A stretch of 64,000 nucleotides of DNA from Alphaproteobacteria bacterium. Lineage in GTDB: Bacteria > Pseudomonadota > Alphaproteobacteria > Rhodobacterales > Rhodobacteraceae. The DNA lies in NCBI GenBank assembly GCA_030429105.1, contig JAUIDE010000003.1, forward strand, positions 1 to 64,000, in the 5' to 3' direction. Below are positions 9,224 through 17,847 of the stretch, one piece after another. The notes beneath the pieces were generated by a model. The model did not search any database, was not told the DNA's origin, and worked only from the letters and a program-made list of their open reading frames with translations. The position numbers were made by a program, and so were the translations under genes. Positions within the stretch are counted from its first letter, which is position 1, and every line of letters starts with the position of its first letter.

Positions 9224-11610
9224 GCGCCCTCCCTGATCCGCTGGAACAGCTCTTCCGGCCCCATGCGGACGACCGCCCCGGTCGGGCAGGCGCGTACGCA
9301 GGCGGGCCCCGCCTCATCCCCGGCGCAGAGGTCGCACTTGCGCGCAAGCTCCTTGTTCTCCTTCGATTTCTTGGCCTTTCCGGCCTCGCCGGGCCCGTAT
9401 TTCCCGCCGAAGACCAGCCAGGAGAAGAGGCCGCCCTTCGGCGGCGGCAGGGCCGAGAGCTTGATCGCGTCATAGGGGCAGTTGCGGGCGCAGTTGCCGC
9501 AGCCGATGCAGGTCTCGTTCACATAGACCGCGCCCCTCGCGTCCCGCTGGAGGGCGTTGGGCGGGCAATCGGCCATGCAATGCGGCTGCTCGCAATGGCG
9601 GCAGGAGATCGGGACATGGATGTTGGCGTAGGTCGGCCCCGCCGCCCGGTCGAGCCGGCTGACGCCGCCATGCGTCTCCGCGCAGGCCTTCTCGCAGTAA
9701 TCGCAGCGGACGCAGAGGCTCTCATCGATGACGATGGCGTTGGTCGCCTCGCCGAGGCCGACCGAGGTGAGGAACTCGATCTTCTTCGAAAGCTCGTCGT
9801 CCGAAACCTTCTGGTTGCCTTCCTCGCGCTCCCGCGCCACCCGGTCGACGATGGCGCGGAGCTTCGGCTTGCCGTCCAGCAGGGAGCGGAAGAGCGCGCC
9901 GTCGAGCTGCACCGCCTCGACCGGCACGGTCGCCCGCACGGTGGCGGAGCGGACCTGCCGGGTAAGCAGCGCCATCTCGCCGACGAACTTGCCGGCGGGC
10001 ACATAGGCGAGCACGACGTCGGAGCTTCCGACCCGCTTCGAGACGGTGCAGGAGCCGGAACGGATGACGAAGAGCGCGTCGCCCTCCTCGCCTTCCTTGA
10101 TCAGCGCCTCGCCGCGGCCGAATTTCTTTGTCTCCGCCGCCGCGATCAGCTCGGTCAGGTCGCTCCGCGTCAGCTCGGGGGAGAGGAAGGTCTGCAGCTG
10201 GCGGAGGATCGCCGTCTCGTCCATCACCTGTTTGGCGACCGGGGAGGAGGCGATGAGCTTCAGCGCCGCGGTGCGCGGGATCTCGATGCAGACGGCGCCA
10301 GCGCCCGACCGGTCCGCCTGAACGGTCGCGGTGCGGCGGCGGCCCATGATGAGGCCCATCTCGCCGAAGAAGGCGCCCTTCTCCAGCCGGAAGATCTTTT
10401 CCGGCGTCACCGGAATCTCGACCGAGCCCTCGTGGATGACGAAGAGGCTGTCCCCCGCCTCGTCCTTCCGCATGAAGGGCTCGCCCGGCTTCTTGAAATG
10501 CACCTCGGCGTCCAGCAGGAACTCGGAGAGCTGGAGGAGCGTGAGGCCCTGGAAGAGCGGCACGGCGTCCTTGATCCGCTCCAGCATCGACTGCACGTCG
10601 CGATAGCCGGGGATGACCTGGAACTTCTTCGCCAGCTCCTTGCGGATGATGCTCTCGACCGGGTCGCCGATGATCGTGTGGATCACCTCGTAGCCCTGGT
10701 TCATGCAGTGCTTGATGAGCGGATAGCCGGCGAGCGCGCCGATGATGTAGACGCCCGGCCGGTCCGCCTCGTAGGTCTCGGAGACGCGGGGAACGTCCGC
10801 CCCCTCCTCGAAGACGCCGCCCACGGCCTCGACGAAGGCGCGCGGCGCCATGGCGCCGAGCCGCGCGATCACCCGGTCCGCCGGTACGACGCGCTCGCCT
10901 TCCGGCGTCTTCAGCACGATGGCCCGCTCCTCCACCCGCGCGGGCTCGGCGTTGTAGGCGCATTCGAGGAGCTCGTCCTTGATCGCCGTGAGGATGAGCG
11001 AGATGTTGCCCGACTTGGCGCGTGAGAATTCGCGGCTGCGGTTGACGATGGTGACGCGGTTCTGCGCCTGCGCGAGGGCGACGGCGTTCTCGATCGCCGC
11101 GTCGCCGGCGCCGATCACCACCACGTCCTTGTCGAAATAGTCGCGCGGGTCGTCGAGCTGGTATTCGGTCAGCCCGTTATCGGCGCCGGGGATCTTCCGC
11201 GCGTCGAGCTTGCGGAGGTTGCCCTGCAACCCGATGGCGAGCACGACGTTGCGGGCCTTAACGCTGTCGCCCTTCGCGGTGCGGATCGTGAAATCGCCCT
11301 TTTCACCCTCGATCGCCGTGACTTCGGCGTTGAACATGACGTTCACGCCGGAGCCTGCCGTCCCTTCGTCCCACCAGCCGAGGATGTTCTCCCGCGTGTC
11401 CGCCTCGAACTTCAGGTCGGATTGCAACGGCAGGTTGTCCGGCGTCGCCATGACATATTTGCCGCGCTGGTACTTGTAGATCGTGTCCGAAAGGTGGTCG
11501 GTCCGCTCAAGCAGGACGTGGCTTACGCCGAGTTTCGCCGCCCTCGTCGCCGCGCTCGCCCCCGCAGGGCCCGAGCCGACGATCGCGATTTCGTACGTTT
11601 CCGTCATCAC
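9220..11610 (-). CDS. fused FAD/NAD(P)-binding oxidoreductase - two cyclic-nucleotide-binding domains - 4x[4Fe-4S] ferredoxin domain
   Basis: GSGPAGASA and VVIGAGDAAIENA Rossmann motifs; phosphate-binding-cassette motifs FFGEMGLIMGRRRTATV and FVGEMALLTRQVRSATV; CVRCDYCEKAC, CRHCEQPHCMADCP, CIGCGNCARNCP, CDLCAGDEAGPACVRACP. Confidence 0.9.
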   Translation of the reverse strand: MMTETYEIAIVGSGPAGASAATRAAKLGVSHVLLERTDHLSDTIYKYQRGKYVMATPDNLPLQSDLKFEADTRENILGWWDEGTAGSGVNVMFNAEVTAIEGEKGDFTIRTAKGDSVKARNVVLAIGLQGNLRKLDARKIPGADNGLTEYQLDDPRDYFDKDVVVIGAGDAAIENAVALAQAQNRVTIVNRSREFSRAKSGNISLILTAIKDELLECAYNAEPARVEERAIVLKTPEGERVVPADRVIARLGAMAPRAFVEAVGGVFEEGADVPRVSETYEADRPGVYIIGALAGYPLIKHCMNQGYEVIHTIIGDPVESIIRKELAKKFQVIPGYRDVQSMLERIKDAVPLFQGLTLLQLSEFLLDAEVHFKKPGEPFMRKDEAGDSLFVIHEGSVEIPVTPEKIFRLEKGAFFGEMGLIMGRRRTATVQADRSGAGAVCIEIPRTAALKLIASSPVAKQVMDETAILRQLQTFLSPELTRSDLTELIAAAETKKFGRGEALIKEGEEGDALFVIRSGSCTVSKRVGSSDVVLAYVPAGKFVGEMALLTRQVRSATVRATVPVEAVQLDGALFRSLLDGKPKLRAIVDRVAREREEGNQKVSDDELSKKIEFLTSVGLGEATNAIVIDESLCVRCDYCEKACAETHGGVSRLDRAAGPTYANIHVPISCRHCEQPHCMADCPPNALQRDARGAVYVNETCIGCGNCARNCPYDAIKLSALPPPKGGLFSWLVFGGKYGPGEAGKAKKSKENKELARKCDLCAGDEAGPACVRACPTGAVVRMGPEELFQRIREGA

Positions 11611-11714
11611 GCCCCCGGTCGCAAGGTGCGGGCATGATGAGATTTTCGGCGCGCGCGGTCAATCATTCCCTGCGCTGCGCCGCAGCAGGGCCGTGCGTTC
11701 AGTCACGCTTTTTC

Positions 11715-12752
11715 TCATTCGGGCGAGGAGATGACCGAAAAATGGCCGCCGCCTCCGCAGCAATGCCGGAGAGATAGGTAATATCGGCCCGGCTGCAACT
11801 CCGCGGAGAACCGGAAACCGTAACCCCTTCCCGAATCGTCGTCGGCGTAGAGGGCGCGCCCGTCCGCCGTCTCGATCCGGCCCGTGAGGTCGGCCCCCGG
11901 CGCGGAGGCGAAGGCGAAGCGGCCCGGCTCCGTCACCTCGACGGAGAGCCGGGCTTCGCCGCCGAGCGGCAGCACGCCTTCCGCCGTTCCGCCGGGGGCG
12001 AGCGCGCCGCCCGTGGCGGCGGGCGCGGGGGCGGCGCCGGGGAGGATCGTGAGGGGCAGGGTCGCCGCGGGGCGAAAGGGATCGCCGGGCGCGTAGATCC
12101 GCACTTCGGTCTCGCCGGGCCGGGCGTCGCCCGAGATGGAGACGGCGAGGAGGGGGGCGCCCTCTTCGTCCGTTCCGATCTCGACCCTCACGCCGTCCGG
12201 CCCGCGGGCGGTCGCGCCTTCGGGCGGTGCGCTTTCGAGCCGCGCCTCGGCGGAGCCGCCGACCGGCGCGGCGAGGCCCGCCGCCGCCTTCTCCCGCGCC
12301 GCGCCGAAGGGGTTCCCGCTGGGCGCGGCGCCGCCGAGCGCCGGGGTCATGCGCCGAAGGGCGTCGCAGGCGTCCCCCCGGCTCAGCGCCGCGCCGTCAT
12401 GGACGGAGACGCCGGCTGCGCCCGTCTCGATCATCACCGGCCGGAGCGCGAGCCCTTCGCCCTGCGCCTGGCCGTAGAGCGCGAGCGCGGCGGCGCGGGC
12501 GCCGAGCGCGGCTTCGGCCCAGAAGGCGGCGGCCTCGGCGGAGGCGGCGTCGGCCGGGGCGATCTCCACGCCCGAGGGGCCGAGCCGGAGCCAGACGGCG
12601 CCGGGGGGCGGCTCCCGCTCCCGCAGGGCCGCGCAATCGGCCTCGAAAGCCGTTTCGGCGCGGGCGAGGCGGGCGAGCCAGGCGTCGAGCCCCGCGGCCG
12701 GCGCGGCGGCGGGGAAGAGGGCGAGAAGGGACATGAGCGTCGCGCGGATCAT
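11715..12752 (-). CDS. exported hypothetical protein with C-terminal PPC-like beta domain
   Basis: Signal peptide MIRATLMSLLALFPAAAPAAG; C-term GRFAFASAPGADLTGRIETADGRALYADDDSGRGYGFRFSAELQPGRYYLSLRHCCGGGGHF. Confidence 0.55.
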   Translation of the reverse strand: MIRATLMSLLALFPAAAPAAGLDAWLARLARAETAFEADCAALREREPPPGAVWLRLGPSGVEIAPADAASAEAAAFWAEAALGARAAALALYGQAQGEGLALRPVMIETGAAGVSVHDGAALSRGDACDALRRMTPALGGAAPSGNPFGAAREKAAAGLAAPVGGSAEARLESAPPEGATARGPDGVRVEIGTDEEGAPLLAVSISGDARPGETEVRIYAPGDPFRPAATLPLTILPGAAPAPAATGGALAPGGTAEGVLPLGGEARLSVEVTEPGRFAFASAPGADLTGRIETADGRALYADDDSGRGYGFRFSAELQPGRYYLSLRHCCGGGGHFSVISSPE

Positions 12753-12794
12753 GGCGCGATGCTACGCCTGCCGGGCGAAAGGGGGAAGCGCCGG

Positions 12795-13379
12795 ATGGAG
12801 GAGACGCTCATCGCCGGGCTCGGCGCCGCGCTGCTCGGCCTCGGGGTCGCGTGGCGGCGGCGTGACCTCGCGCTCTCTCCCCTGCCGCTCGGCGCGGCTT
12901 CGGGCGTGCTTGGGGCGGGGGCGGGCGCGCTCCTCTCGCTTCTCGCGCCGGGGGCGGGATGGGCGGGGATCGGCCTTCTGGCCGCGCTCGCGCCGCTCGC
13001 GCTGATCGACGCGCGGCGGATGATCCTGCCGGACGACCTGACGCTGCCGCTGATCCTCTTCGGCCTCCTCCTCGGGCTGGCGGAGGGCTCCTGGGCGCCG
13101 GCGCTCGGCGCGGCGCTTGGCTGGGGCGGGCTCGCGCTCTTCGCGCGGCTCTGGCCGCGGGAGGGGGCGCTTGGCGGAGGGGATGCGAAACTCCTCGGCG
13201 GGATCGGGGCCTGCCTCGGGCCGATGGCGCTGCCGGAGGTGGTGTTCATCGCGGCGCTTTCGGGCCTCGCATTCGGGCTCGCCGTCAGGGGAGCCCGCCG
13301 CGATGCGGAGATCCCGTTCGGCCCGGCGCTGGCCTTCGGGGCCCTCGGGTCGCTGCTTTTCGGGCCGATTTTCGGGTGA
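12795..13379 (+). CDS. prepilin peptidase (A24 family), minimal form
   Basis: Hydrophobic; catalytic-Asp motifs DARRMILPDDLTLPL and GGGDAKLLGGIGACLG; ATG at 12795 inside the longer ORF 12399..13379. Confidence 0.8.
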   Translation: MEETLIAGLGAALLGLGVAWRRRDLALSPLPLGAASGVLGAGAGALLSLLAPGAGWAGIGLLAALAPLALIDARRMILPDDLTLPLILFGLLLGLAEGSWAPALGAALGWGGLALFARLWPREGALGGGDAKLLGGIGACLGPMALPEVVFIAALSGLAFGLAVRGARRDAEIPFGPALAFGALGSLLFGPIFG

Positions 13380-13387
13380 GGGGGAGG

Positions 13388-13403
13388 GATAACCATGGTT
13401 ATC
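13388..13403. repeat. 16-bp perfect palindrome GATAACCATGGTTATC
   Basis: Self-reverse-complementary, just after the prepilin peptidase stop. Confidence 0.5.
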
Positions 13404-13520
13404 GGCCAATCTCCTTTGAAATCAAAGAGAAAAACCCGTGATCGCCTTTGAAACAATTGGAGTCGGAGCGGAATCCGGCCCGTTGGACCCGGCCGGGCCG
13501 AGGCGCTCCGCTCACGTTCG

Positions 13521-13655
13521 CCCCATGGCCCGTGCGTCCAGCACGGGCCGCGGCCTCCCTCCCGCGCGGGAGGCCGCATCGCGACGTCTCAAGACGCTCA
13601 AGCGTCAGAGTTCCTGACGCCATAAACCGCACGGACCATTCGTTCCGAGGCGGCC
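13521..13655 (+). repeat. copy A of ~135-bp double-hairpin intergenic repeat
   Basis: Hairpins ggcccgtgc/gcacgggcc (13527..13549) and gcggcctccc/gggaggccgc (13550..13577); matches reverse complement of 62051..62185. Confidence 0.75.
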
Positions 13656-13727
13656 GCCCGATGGAGCCCGCGGCCCTTCGCGCTCCGTTCGCGCGCCGTC
13701 CGGCCTCGTCGGCGGGCGCCCGGGCGT

Positions 13728-14678
13728 TCACCCTTGCCGGGCGAAGAGCCCGAGCGCGTCCGCGACCAGCCGCGCGAAGGTCAGCGCGCCGAGGCCGTCC
13801 ACATCCCGCTCCGGCATGAACTCGACGAAATCGGCGGCGACGATCCGCCCCCGCGCCGCCGCGCCGCGCATGAGCCCGAGCGCCTGCCAGTAGGAGAGGC
13901 CGCCCGGCGCGCGGCCGATCACGGCGGGCATTATGGAGGGGTCAAGCGCATCCGCGTCGAAGCAGATCGCGATGTCGGCGCCTTCGGGGATCGGGGCGAG
14001 CGCGGCGGCGACGCCCTCGCCATGAAGCGCCTCAGCCGTGACGAGGCGGGCGCCCCAGGCCTTCGCCGCCGCGACGTCGCCTGCGCGGGCCGAGCCCATG
14101 CCGCGAGCGCCGACCTGCACGATCCCCGCCACATGCGCCATTTCGGAGGCGCGGCGCATGGTGGAGGAGAGGCCCAGCCGCTCCCCCATATGCTCGTCCC
14201 GCCAGTCGATATGCGCGTCGATCTGGAGGATCCAGAGCGCCCCGGCCCGCGCCGCCAGCGCCTCCAGCATAGGGATCGGCGTCGAATCGTCCCCGCCCAG
14301 CATGACGGGAACGGCCCCGCGCGCGAGGATCGCCGCCGTCCGCTCCCGGATCGCGGCGCGGTTTGCGGCGAAATCCGTCTCGCTCAGCGGGAGGTCGCCG
14401 GTATCGGCCGGGAGGCGGGAAAGATCGGGGAAGAGCGGCCCGCCGCTTTCGAAATCGAACCGGTCGAAGCCCCCGGCGAACGCGCCGGTCGCGGCGCGGA
14501 GCGCGGCGGGCGCGTTCCGGCAATAGGAGCCGACGGAGGCGTAGGGCGTCGCGCCGCCGGCGCCGAAGATCGCCGCCGGCGCGTCGAGCCGGGAGAGATC
14601 GGGGCAGGGTGGCAGGCCGAGGAATGTCTCCGCCGCCGCCGCGCCGAAGAGCGCGCCGAGGTCCGGCCCGCCGCTCAT
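13728..14678 (-). CDS. ureohydrolase (agmatinase/arginase family)
   Basis: VMLGGDDSTPIP, LWILQIDAHIDWRDEHMG, ICFDADALDPSIMPAV; ATG at 14678 inside long ORF 13728..15557. Confidence 0.85.
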   Translation of the reverse strand: MSGGPDLGALFGAAAAETFLGLPPCPDLSRLDAPAAIFGAGGATPYASVGSYCRNAPAALRAATGAFAGGFDRFDFESGGPLFPDLSRLPADTGDLPLSETDFAANRAAIRERTAAILARGAVPVMLGGDDSTPIPMLEALAARAGALWILQIDAHIDWRDEHMGERLGLSSTMRRASEMAHVAGIVQVGARGMGSARAGDVAAAKAWGARLVTAEALHGEGVAAALAPIPEGADIAICFDADALDPSIMPAVIGRAPGGLSYWQALGLMRGAAARGRIVAADFVEFMPERDVDGLGALTFARLVADALGLFARQG

Positions 14679-15148
14679 CCCTGCGGAGCTTCGAGCTCGC
14701 GCACCCGCGCCTGCGCCTGCCCGAGCGCCTGCGTCGTCCGCTCCAGCCGCGCGGCGAGGAAGCGCATGACCTGGAGCGAGACTTCCGGGAATTCCGCGAG
14801 GAGCTTCAGGAACGCGTCCCGGTCGATCCTGAGCACCTCGAGGTCCGTCTTGGCGGCGATGGCGGCGGTGCGGGGGATGTCGCAAAGCACGGCCATCTCG
14901 CCGAAGACCTGTTTCGGCCCGATCACCGCCACCTCCCGCCGCTCCCCGCCGATGCGGATCAGCACGGACGCCTCCCCGGTGATGGTGACGAAGGCGCTGT
15001 CCCCCTCGTCGCCCTGGTCGAAGAGCAGCTCCCCGGCCCGGTAGGTCAGGCTTTCCGACATGAAGGCGAGGAGCTGGAGCCGCTTCGGGGCGACGCCCTG
15101 GAAGATCGGCGTCTCCATCATCGATTCGACGGCTTTGTTCAGACTCAT
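14675..15148 (-). CDS. stand-alone cyclic nucleotide-binding domain protein
   Basis: PBC motif VFGEMAVLCDIPRTAAIAA; ATGA overlap with ureohydrolase gene. Confidence 0.85.
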   Translation of the reverse strand: MSLNKAVESMMETPIFQGVAPKRLQLLAFMSESLTYRAGELLFDQGDEGDSAFVTITGEASVLIRIGGERREVAVIGPKQVFGEMAVLCDIPRTAAIAAKTDLEVLRIDRDAFLKLLAEFPEVSLQVMRFLAARLERTTQALGQAQARVRELEAPQG

Positions 15149-15181
15149 GCGATCCTCCCCCGGTTCTTTTCGCCCCGCGCC

Positions 15182-17788
15182 TTATCCGGCGGCTTGCATC
15201 CGCTCCGCCGGCCCCTCGCGGAGGCCGCCATCCTGCTTCACCTCGATCATGTGGTCGAAGCCCTCCGCCAGCTCCGGCGCGGCGAGGGCCATGATGAGGG
15301 TGCGGCCCTTCATCTCCTCCAGAACGGCGGCGCGCGCCGCGGCCTCCTCCGGCGCCGCCCCGGCGGCGACGCCGTTGACGATCAGGATCTCGGTCCGCCG
15401 CAGAAGCCCGCGCACGAGCGCGGCGCGGCGGCGCGAGGCGGCCGAAAGCCCGCCGCCGCCCGGCCCGACCTGCGCGCCGAGGCCGACCGCCGTTATGCCG
15501 GGCCGGAGCCCGCCGGCCTCGATCTCCCGCTCCAGGAACCCGTCGAACCGCCGCCATGCGCTGCGGCGGTTGTAGCGGCGCTTGCCGTCGAGCAGGTTTT
15601 CCGAGACGGAGAGCGCGGGCGAATAGCGCTCGTCCCCGAAGCCGACGACGCGCGCATCCCCCGCCAGTTTCGGCAGGAGGCGGGCGCGGGCGGCGAGGAG
15701 TTCCGCCTCCAGCTCGGCGTCCACCACATCGAGCCTGTCCCTCACCGGCACGAAGGCGAGGGCGAAGGAGAGGAGGATGCGCCGCGGCTCGTCCTTCGGC
15801 GCCCAGTCCGGCCGCTTGGCGGCCTCGACGATACCGGCGGCGGCGAGGATGTCCTTCTTCGAATAGTCGGAGAAGGAATCAAGGAGGGCGCTCGACTCGT
15901 CCACTGCGCCGAGAAGCTCGACCAGTTGCGTCGCGATGCGGAGCCCGGCGCGGAGCAGCGGCTCGGTCGCCCCAGCCTCGTCGAGCAGGGCGACGACCGT
16001 CGCGTCCTCCGCATAATCGGCAATTCCGGCGCGGGCCTTCGCCGGCATCCCGAAGAGGACATTCTCCAGCAGCGAGGCGTTCTGGTTGAAGCGCTCAGGC
16101 TCCCAGAACTCCACGATGTCGGCGATTTCCCGGTCCCCCGCCGCCGCCTCGCGCAGACGGTCCCGCGCCGCGAGGATGAGCGCGGCGAGGTCGGGATGCG
16201 CCTTCGGGTCCATCCGCGCCTGGAGGCCGAGATGGTAGAGTTCCTCCGCCAGCCCGACCTTCGCCGCGAGGTCGAGGATGCGCGCCGTCAGGGCGGCCGC
16301 GTCCGCCACGCCGGCGGCGGCGTAGTCCGTCCAGTCGCCGAAGGGGTTGGCGGGGATGTTGCCGGTCTTCTCCGCCTCCTCCAGCCGGCGGCGCGCATCC
16401 TCCCGCTCGTCATCGGAGAGGAGCGCCGGGGTCTTGCGCAGGGCGTAGGTCAGATTGTCCTTCAGCGTGCCGGCGAAGAAAGCGGCGTCCGGCGAGACAT
16501 AGGCGAGCGAGCGGGCGACGACGGGCATCGGCGCCTCGATCACCGGCGCGCCGCCGATCGTGGCGCGGCCCTGGTCGGGCTCCACCAGCCCGGCCATGAT
16601 CTTCATCACGAGGTCGCGCCCGCCTTCCTCCCCGCCCGTCACCGCCGTCGCGCGGCCGGCGGGGGCGGCGCAGGAGGCGCCGTGCAGGCCGCTCGACGCC
16701 GGGCCGTGATTGACGCCGCGGAGGGCGACCTCGCCCTTCAGCCGCGCCTCCGGATCGTCCGCCCCGCCGCCGATCCGCGCCTCGTCATAGACGTCCTCGC
16801 CGGAGAAGTTCTCGACCACCATCTCGTAACGGCTGTTGAGGTCGTTCCAGCGCTGGAAGTAGTTCAGCAGCTCCTTCCACGGCCCCGACACGTCCTTGTA
16901 GGCGGCGAGCACGGCGACGAGGCTGCCGAGCTCAAGATTGCCGTTGATCACCTGGATGCCGCCGAAGAGGTAGAAGGCGAAGGGCGTCAGGGCGATCATG
17001 AAATTGTTGAGCGCCTTGATGAGATATTTCCGGTTGAAGATGTCGAGCCGGATGCGGAAGCTCTCATAGAGGCGGTCGCCGACCACGGCGAGATGCCAGC
17101 GCGCGGTGCCCGAGGTGTGGATTTCCTCCATCGCGCCGACGCTCTCGCCGATATTGTCAGCGATCCTGCGGACATTGGCGACGCGCTCCTTGTTCAGGCG
17201 CACGACCTTCTTCTGCAGTTTCGGGATCAGCCAGGCCTGGACCGGATAGAGCGCTATAGCCGCGGCTCCGAGGAACGGGTCCTGCATGAAGATGAAGACC
17301 ATGTAGACGAGCAGCATCCCGCCCTGCCAGACGGGGGTGGAGATGACCTCGCCGAAGAAGCCGGAGAGCGCGTCGATCTCGCCCATCACGGACTGCACGA
17401 TCTCGCCCTGCTTCATGTGCTGGAAGCGCTTGATCCGGAAGCGCAGCACGGATTCGTAGAGCTTGAAGCGGAGCCGGCGCATCTGCCGTTCCGAGGTCAG
17501 GCCGATCTGGTTGTTGAGGACGTATTTCAGCCAGTTGTTCAGCACGATCATCGTGATGAAGATCATGCAGAGCGCGACGAGGTAGGTGACCTGGTCCATG
17601 CTCGTCCAGAAGAACTCGGTGGGGAACTGCACCGGCTCCTTGCCGGCGCCGAGCGCGTCGTTGACGATGATCTTCGGGATTTCGAGGCTGATATAGATGA
17701 CCGGGAAGGTCATGAAGGTCACGATCAGGGTCTTGATCGTGTCCAGCTTGCCGTGCTTCCAGACGAAGCCGACGAGGCTCTTCTCCAT
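15182..17788 (-). CDS. ABC exporter-like membrane protein with degenerate/expanded nucleotide-binding domain
   Basis: N-terminal six-TM exporter-type domain; C-term retains NBD order but Walker A is GGEEGGRD, signature LSAAS, Walker B ILIVNG, H-loop His replaced. Confidence 0.8.
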   Translation of the reverse strand: MEKSLVGFVWKHGKLDTIKTLIVTFMTFPVIYISLEIPKIIVNDALGAGKEPVQFPTEFFWTSMDQVTYLVALCMIFITMIVLNNWLKYVLNNQIGLTSERQMRRLRFKLYESVLRFRIKRFQHMKQGEIVQSVMGEIDALSGFFGEVISTPVWQGGMLLVYMVFIFMQDPFLGAAAIALYPVQAWLIPKLQKKVVRLNKERVANVRRIADNIGESVGAMEEIHTSGTARWHLAVVGDRLYESFRIRLDIFNRKYLIKALNNFMIALTPFAFYLFGGIQVINGNLELGSLVAVLAAYKDVSGPWKELLNYFQRWNDLNSRYEMVVENFSGEDVYDEARIGGGADDPEARLKGEVALRGVNHGPASSGLHGASCAAPAGRATAVTGGEEGGRDLVMKIMAGLVEPDQGRATIGGAPVIEAPMPVVARSLAYVSPDAAFFAGTLKDNLTYALRKTPALLSDDEREDARRRLEEAEKTGNIPANPFGDWTDYAAAGVADAAALTARILDLAAKVGLAEELYHLGLQARMDPKAHPDLAALILAARDRLREAAAGDREIADIVEFWEPERFNQNASLLENVLFGMPAKARAGIADYAEDATVVALLDEAGATEPLLRAGLRIATQLVELLGAVDESSALLDSFSDYSKKDILAAAGIVEAAKRPDWAPKDEPRRILLSFALAFVPVRDRLDVVDAELEAELLAARARLLPKLAGDARVVGFGDERYSPALSVSENLLDGKRRYNRRSAWRRFDGFLEREIEAGGLRPGITAVGLGAQVGPGGGGLSAASRRRAALVRGLLRRTEILIVNGVAAGAAPEEAAARAAVLEEMKGRTLIMALAAPELAEGFDHMIEVKQDGGLREGPAERMQAAG

Positions 17789-17847
17789 GCCGACCCCCTC
17801 AGATGACCCGGTCAGTAGTGGCGCATGGCGCGGGGCCGATCAACGGC

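Noticed and set aside
14363-17806. 1147-aa plus-strand ORF
   Set aside because: Antisense shadow of the ABC-like, cNMP-binding and ureohydrolase genes; low-complexity Arg/Glu/Ala translation typical of high-GC shadow frames.
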